This document shows, piece by piece, positions 59,377-64,000 of a stretch of DNA of 64,000 nucleotides (the first letter of the stretch is position 1; every line of letters begins with the position of its first letter). The notes under the pieces are model-generated. The model ran no database searches. It was not told the DNA's origin and saw nothing but the letters and a program-made list of their open reading frames with translations. The position numbers were made by a program, and so were the translations under genes. The stretch comes from Morella rubra (Eukaryota; Streptophyta; Magnoliopsida; Fagales; Myricaceae): assembly GCA_003952965.2 (NCBI GenBank), contig CM025855.1:16540460-16604459 (forward strand), in the 5' to 3' direction.

Positions 59377-60854
59377 TTAAGGTATTCATGTGGAAATTAT
59401 CCTAAGTAATCCCATCAAATCCCCAAGAAAACCACGCTAACCTGCACACGTGATATTTTTTTTATTTCTAAACTGGTCAGGAGCAACCTTCGTTCAATAG
59501 AACTTTGTCTAGTTATATTGTATAATATCTCTAGTAAAGAGCAAGCACATAAGTTTGTTTACATGAAGTAAATGGAATGACTTGACACGCCTATATCCTT
59601 ACGAAATAATTTCTAGTTGGCTAGTTGAATATAAAGCCACAAATTGCATAAATAAGGGACCCTAATATATCTATATATATATATATATACACACACACAA
59701 CTGAGTTTTGCCTTAAACTAACCAGTCCACTTCAAAATGTGGCTTTACGTAGAATTTTGTGTCAAACAGCGTATTAGATATAGGTCCAAAGCATGAAGTA
59801 GAACTTGCTTAGCTGCCAACTGAGTTGAGTTCAATGTGTTTACTAGCACTCCACTGAACGACTGACGCTAGCCACAGCCAATATGGTCACCCAAATTCAA
59901 AACACCGATAAGGCAATAAGTTCCCCTACTTTGACTCAAAATACGTGAGATGGACTGAATGAGAGTTCACCATAAGTCCATAATACTGCTGCCATTAAGT
60001 ACACCAACCCTCATACCGGTCCCCCTCAATACCCAATGTATATTGTACAACCAGTTCTCTATCTAAATCGGCTTGTGGTTGTCATATCCGCTGCCTTTAT
60101 TTATCACTGCAACAATGTGTTGACATTCAAACACAACGTTTATGTGTTCCCATTTTTCAAACTTCCATATAAATCCTCTGCGACTGGCTACATTAAAGCA
60201 ATGCACACGAAGGTGCATCTTCCATCAACTTGGGTTACCATAGAATCTGGATCTTTGATTTTTAAGCCACGCACGCACTTAATTTCACGTGCTCAGTTTT
60301 TGCTAAATGCCTAGAAAGCTATAGTGAACCCCATGTCATGCAATTCTAGCCAACCAGAATGAGTACATTTACAACCTACTTACTCTTATTTTATTGATTG
60401 CCTAGGCACCTTCGACAGCTATGTGAATGCCAATTGGAGTCCTCTATAAAGCATTGTGATTTACGACAGTTCTGTCATGTCCCCCACAGTGTGTGCAACT
60501 CGTAACTCACCATAAATAAGCCATCCAAACTAGAAATGGAATAGGCCATGTTTTATCAATTAAAGTGCCTATAAAAAGTTTCTATAAATTATTAATTATG
60601 GCTTTTCATGAGTGTGCTGTTGCACTTTCATCATCACGTGTCCAGTTTTTTTTCTTTTTCCTTTTTTTCTATGCAACATGAGACAACATCTACTTATATC
60701 TCTGTGAGCCATACAGACATAGAAGTGTCACAAGATATAATTTCAGGAGGAAGATTGTTACAAGGAATGATACTAGAAATGCTCGAATCTAACCCCATTT
60801 GGCTATTCTATGAGCTAACATGTTCCCTTCTCGGGGGGTCAAGCTAAAGTCTCC
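59377..60854. other. Unassigned stretch with a TA/CA microsatellite
   Basis: A compound microsatellite (TA)n(CA)n lies at about 59671-59699. I recognise no gene. Open frames at 60036-60314 and 60608-60847 lack any known motif and are probably chance. Confidence 0.5.
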
Positions 60855-61190
60855 ATTCTGTATGAATGCCAAATAAGGACCTCATTTTTTGCACTTTGCC
60901 AGTGATAAGCCATAGAAGTGATGTCTCAGCTTGACTGACTTGATTAATAATACATTAGGAATCATCTTCTAGCACAATTGGCAGATGTAGAAATAAATGT
61001 GCCATGTTAAACGCAAGTCTTGCCTCCATAGCTTTTCCCCTTTTAACGGGTCAGAACCTGGATATTGGGCAATGTGGATGGCCAGCATGTTGCCTACATG
61101 ATTCCTACAAACAACAACTGCCCTCTTGTGCTATACTGCCACGTCAAAATTAATTTTCAGGGAAGGTGCTGCAGGGACTTGCCATTGACA
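60855..61190 (-). pseudogene. LINE-type RNase H fragment
   Basis: Reading 61190 downwards on the minus strand gives SLKINFDVAV, then AVVVCRNHVGNMLAIHIAQY and GSDPLKGEKLW. This is the pattern of the RNase H domain (KINFDGA... RD..G... EA..A) of plant non-LTR retroelements and related proteins. Stops and a shifted frame near the EDDS part show that it is dead. No RT or endonuclease was recognised next to it. Confidence 0.55.
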
Positions 61191-63869
61191 GCGGAGGGGG
61201 GCTGATGTACTACTTCAACCTTCACGATGTGCAGCAAAGCGACGGCGAATAAAGCAGATCACATCCCATATATATCAGCTGATTGAAGAGGGTATTGAAT
61301 CTTACCATGCACCAATTGGTTACAAAAATACCAGTTGGAATCCAGAGTTAAAACCACTGCAAGCATGAGATCATCACATGTCCAGTTAATGAACAAAGAT
61401 TGTCATACTTTTGTTTATGGTTCAATCACCTTCTATTATTTTTTTATAACCAACTTCAATAAGATATCATTGGTTGATTTGGGTGCAATCAAAATCTTTC
61501 AACCAATGAACTCTATCATTTGATCTATCGTCAAGTTATTTGTGGATGTATTTGACATGTGCACCTTGGGAAAATTGATTTATGGTTTCTCCCTTCACAA
61601 TCAAAAAACACGAAACATAAATGCCGAAAAGGTTATTCTTATAATTTGATATTTTTGAGGTATCAGTTTAAGAAACGTTAAACAATACTCCTGAAGCACA
61701 CTATATTCAATTTGTGGATAAGCTAAGCTCAAGCAAGCTCATTGTCGCACCGTCAAGTCTTATGCTATTTAAGGCTTCCAAATTGGTCCCAAATTCAATC
61801 TCGTCAAGGAAGCTCATCGGGGTTTTGGACTGACAATCACCAAATAGTTGTTGATAAGGATGGTGCTAAAATACCTTTCATAACAAACCTGGATAGAAAT
61901 TGATCAATATATCTCACACATGGGTAGCTACTATTGTCATGTTCTAATACATTGCAAATATAAATGAAGATCAAACACAGTCAGAATACGAGAGGAAGAG
62001 GTTAGATCACGTAATCTTATACACATTCTACGTGGCCTTTTTCTACCTAAGGCAGGAGAAGAGGAAGGCTTCTCACCACCCTACACCAGCACACGAAGCA
62101 CAAAACAATAACTCCAAAAAAGTCCACGACACAACCAGCATTAATATCAGTAACTTCATCTTTGCCCTATATTTGCACTTCATTCTTTTCATCTTCTAAA
62201 TTAACGATGGCACAACAGTGTCATTAATTTGATTAAACCGAGAGTCAACCCATTGGAAGAAATCACAACTCCTTCTCCACTGCAATGAAACTGCCAATGG
62301 AACATCAAAAGTGCATGCATAATACCTAATTCAAATGCCCACTACAAATTATCCAACAACAAAATTATATCTTTTGTGTACCTTCCATAGCACACAAAAG
62401 ATGACACAAGTGTCTAGTAGATGTTAGCATTATCTTTTCATAACAAATCCAAAGGGAGTGCCTCAAGACTAACGTCAGACACGTTCAGATGGTTGCCTGT
62501 GCGCCATAGAGGTATGCCAGAGGTTCAGCCAGGCCACCTCCAGAAGGGGACTCCCATCCACTTCGAGGATCCCTAACAGAGTTTGAAGACCCTGCCATAT
62601 ACGAGCTCATGAAATAAAATGTTTGTGCGATTCTATATGGCGTGCCTGTCCTCGATAATCAGATGAAATATCTCTAGAGTAAGCAAGGCAAGGGAATGTG
62701 CGTGGGTGGCTTCTCTCAATGCCATTTGACACAAGCTTGTAACTCATTGTACACAGTAGGCTAAATATGAATCCACCTGAGGCATTATCATCCACCAAGA
62801 CTACAATTTATATTTAACAAAGTTGTTGCTCATTTCTTTCCGCATAGAATCACCTAGAGGCTATGAAATTCAGAGCGAAGGGGTGCGTGCATTACAGCCT
62901 ATTGGAGAGGATATTCTCTACCAAACTTCCGTTGTAGCCTCCAACTGTTGTAGTTGCTTTGCCGATGCAGAACCCCATTCTTGAGGTGGAATGAGGCCAG
63001 TGCAATTCAATCTGCTATTTAAAAAGTGACTTGGTATGATTGTGGACGATCATCATCTCAATATGGGTTTTAGTTGCTTTACCTGTGCTGTGTATTATCA
63101 AACAATGATGCTATGTCCACTATTGCATTCACTCTGTTCGAAGTCCACCTTAATAGATTAGTGCTTTTGGTTAATTATGCACTGAGTTTGGTGTTTTTCA
63201 TTGTGTAACATGCTTCCAAACACAATAGAGCGTATTCCCTCTACGTATTTGAATGTTTTGCTGCTAGTCCTCGCTATTTTTTGGAATGTTTAAATCAAAT
63301 TATATGGTTGCAGCATTTGGATTCACGTTGCACGGTGAGATTTACGCAGAATTGCCCTTTGAGAATACTATATAATATCATTGCAAAACTACGCACGTAA
63401 GTAAATACCCATGACAAAAGGTCGAAAATATTCTGACACCTAAGCAGACCGTCGGTGCTGATAATGCACCAAATCTGCATACTGCTGCAGCACTGTGGTT
63501 TGTAAAATTTTATATTGTAATACAATGACCATCCCACGTTTATGCAAAATCTCTCCAAACTGCCCAAAACTACATCAACTCGGTCCTATTTCATTTAAAA
63601 AGGAATTGGTCTATAACTTTCCCGTGTCTGAAGACCCATTTGTGGTGTAAAATAAGTTATCATCAAAGGGAATTGACATGGTGTTTAAAGTTTCGATCAC
63701 ATGCAACTACTGAGGTACTTAAGCCTTATCTTCCATTAGCAACTTCAGGGGTTGTACGCATGAAATTTGATTTAAAACATTACTTTGATTACATATTTAC
63801 CCACCATTCTGTTGAGGGTGTGCATACAGACTCTAGTGTATATTTTTTGAAGAGGATATAAGCATTATC
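61191..63869. other. Stretch without recognisable features
   Basis: I examined it for coding frames, LTR ends and repeats of the families above and found none that I can support. Confidence 0.45.
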
Positions 63870-64000
63870 TGTTAGATGTATGCCCTCATAACCAATCATT
63901 TTGAATAATTATGAGATAATTATCGTTGTTGATTAATCACTTGTATATTATTTTTGGGTACATGCAATGACATTTGATGTCATATTTTACAATGACATAA
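63870..64000 (+). mobile_element. Start of a copia LTR running out of the window
   Basis: TGTTAGATGTATGCCCTCAT at 63870 is a typical plant copia LTR beginning, similar in style to the LTR-C start (TGTTGGAAATATGCCCTC). The rest lies beyond the window, so its orientation and completeness are uncertain. Confidence 0.55.

Noticed and set aside
60036-60314. 92-codon plus-strand frame with a hydrophobic start
   Set aside because: No motif was recognised, and the surrounding sequence shows no gene structure.
1-64000. tRNA, rRNA, CRISPR or organellar insertions
   Set aside because: No cloverleaf-type tRNA, rRNA core motif, spaced short repeats or organelle genes were recognised by eye. A tRNA scan would be needed to exclude tRNAs firmly.

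Overview
This window is nuclear DNA from a flowering plant, most likely a eudicot. It is AT-rich and gene-poor, and it is built almost entirely from nested, decayed transposable elements: Ty1/copia and Ty3/gypsy LTR elements, CACTA, PIF/Harbinger and a LINE scrap. I can support only one intact host gene, a four-exon S-like RNase T2 gene at 27424-28493 (+), with a TATA box upstream and a poly(A) signal downstream. I saw no tRNA, rRNA or CRISPR, and nothing bacterial or organellar.

Layout. 1-1760: Ty3/gypsy pol remnant (-), carrying a 289-bp tandem duplication. 1797-5169: two solo LTRs of one family (here 'LTR-B'), each bounded by a 5-bp target duplication. 5671-14383: a decayed copia element (-) with 'LTR-C' ends. 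A 3.8-kb gypsy-type LTR is inserted in its LTR and a solo 'LTR-A' in its gag. 15209-15990: a decayed LTR-A relative. 16948-25344: an 8.4-kb CACTA element with a degraded TNP2-type transposase and unusually long inverted ends. 25345-25614: the terminus of a second CACTA. 25615-28740: the RNase gene and its flanks.

28675-35815: the 3' flank of the RNase gene is duplicated, together with a scrap of its exon 2, at 35137-35815, where a CACTA-type end interrupts it. Between the two copies lies a nest of LTR-B inside LTR-C inside an older repeat unit that is also present at 3402-6480. 37655-48850: a copia element of Sirevirus-like build (+), with gag, RT, RNase H and an extra 3' ORF that has its own apparent promoter and leader intron. 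It is split by an inverse-oriented gag-only element (40213-44940). About 51000-54480: Ty3/gypsy remnant (-). 54505-57130: PIF/Harbinger transposase pseudogene (-), partly duplicated in a perfect 0.8-kb tandem repeat. 57513-59371: gypsy solo LTR with a perfect target duplication. 60855-61190: LINE RNase H scrap. 63870-64000: start of a copia LTR that runs out of the window.

How the parts relate: the transposons form no working system. Most LTR copies are solo, so LTR recombination has been removing elements. The RNase gene is the functional island and the transposons have reshaped its duplicated 3' flank. The observations most worth checking are the GTCGAC-centred palindrome arrays in the U3 regions of two LTR families, the roughly 650-bp CACTA inverted ends, the extra copia ORF with promoter and intron, and two duplications that look like assembly artefacts.
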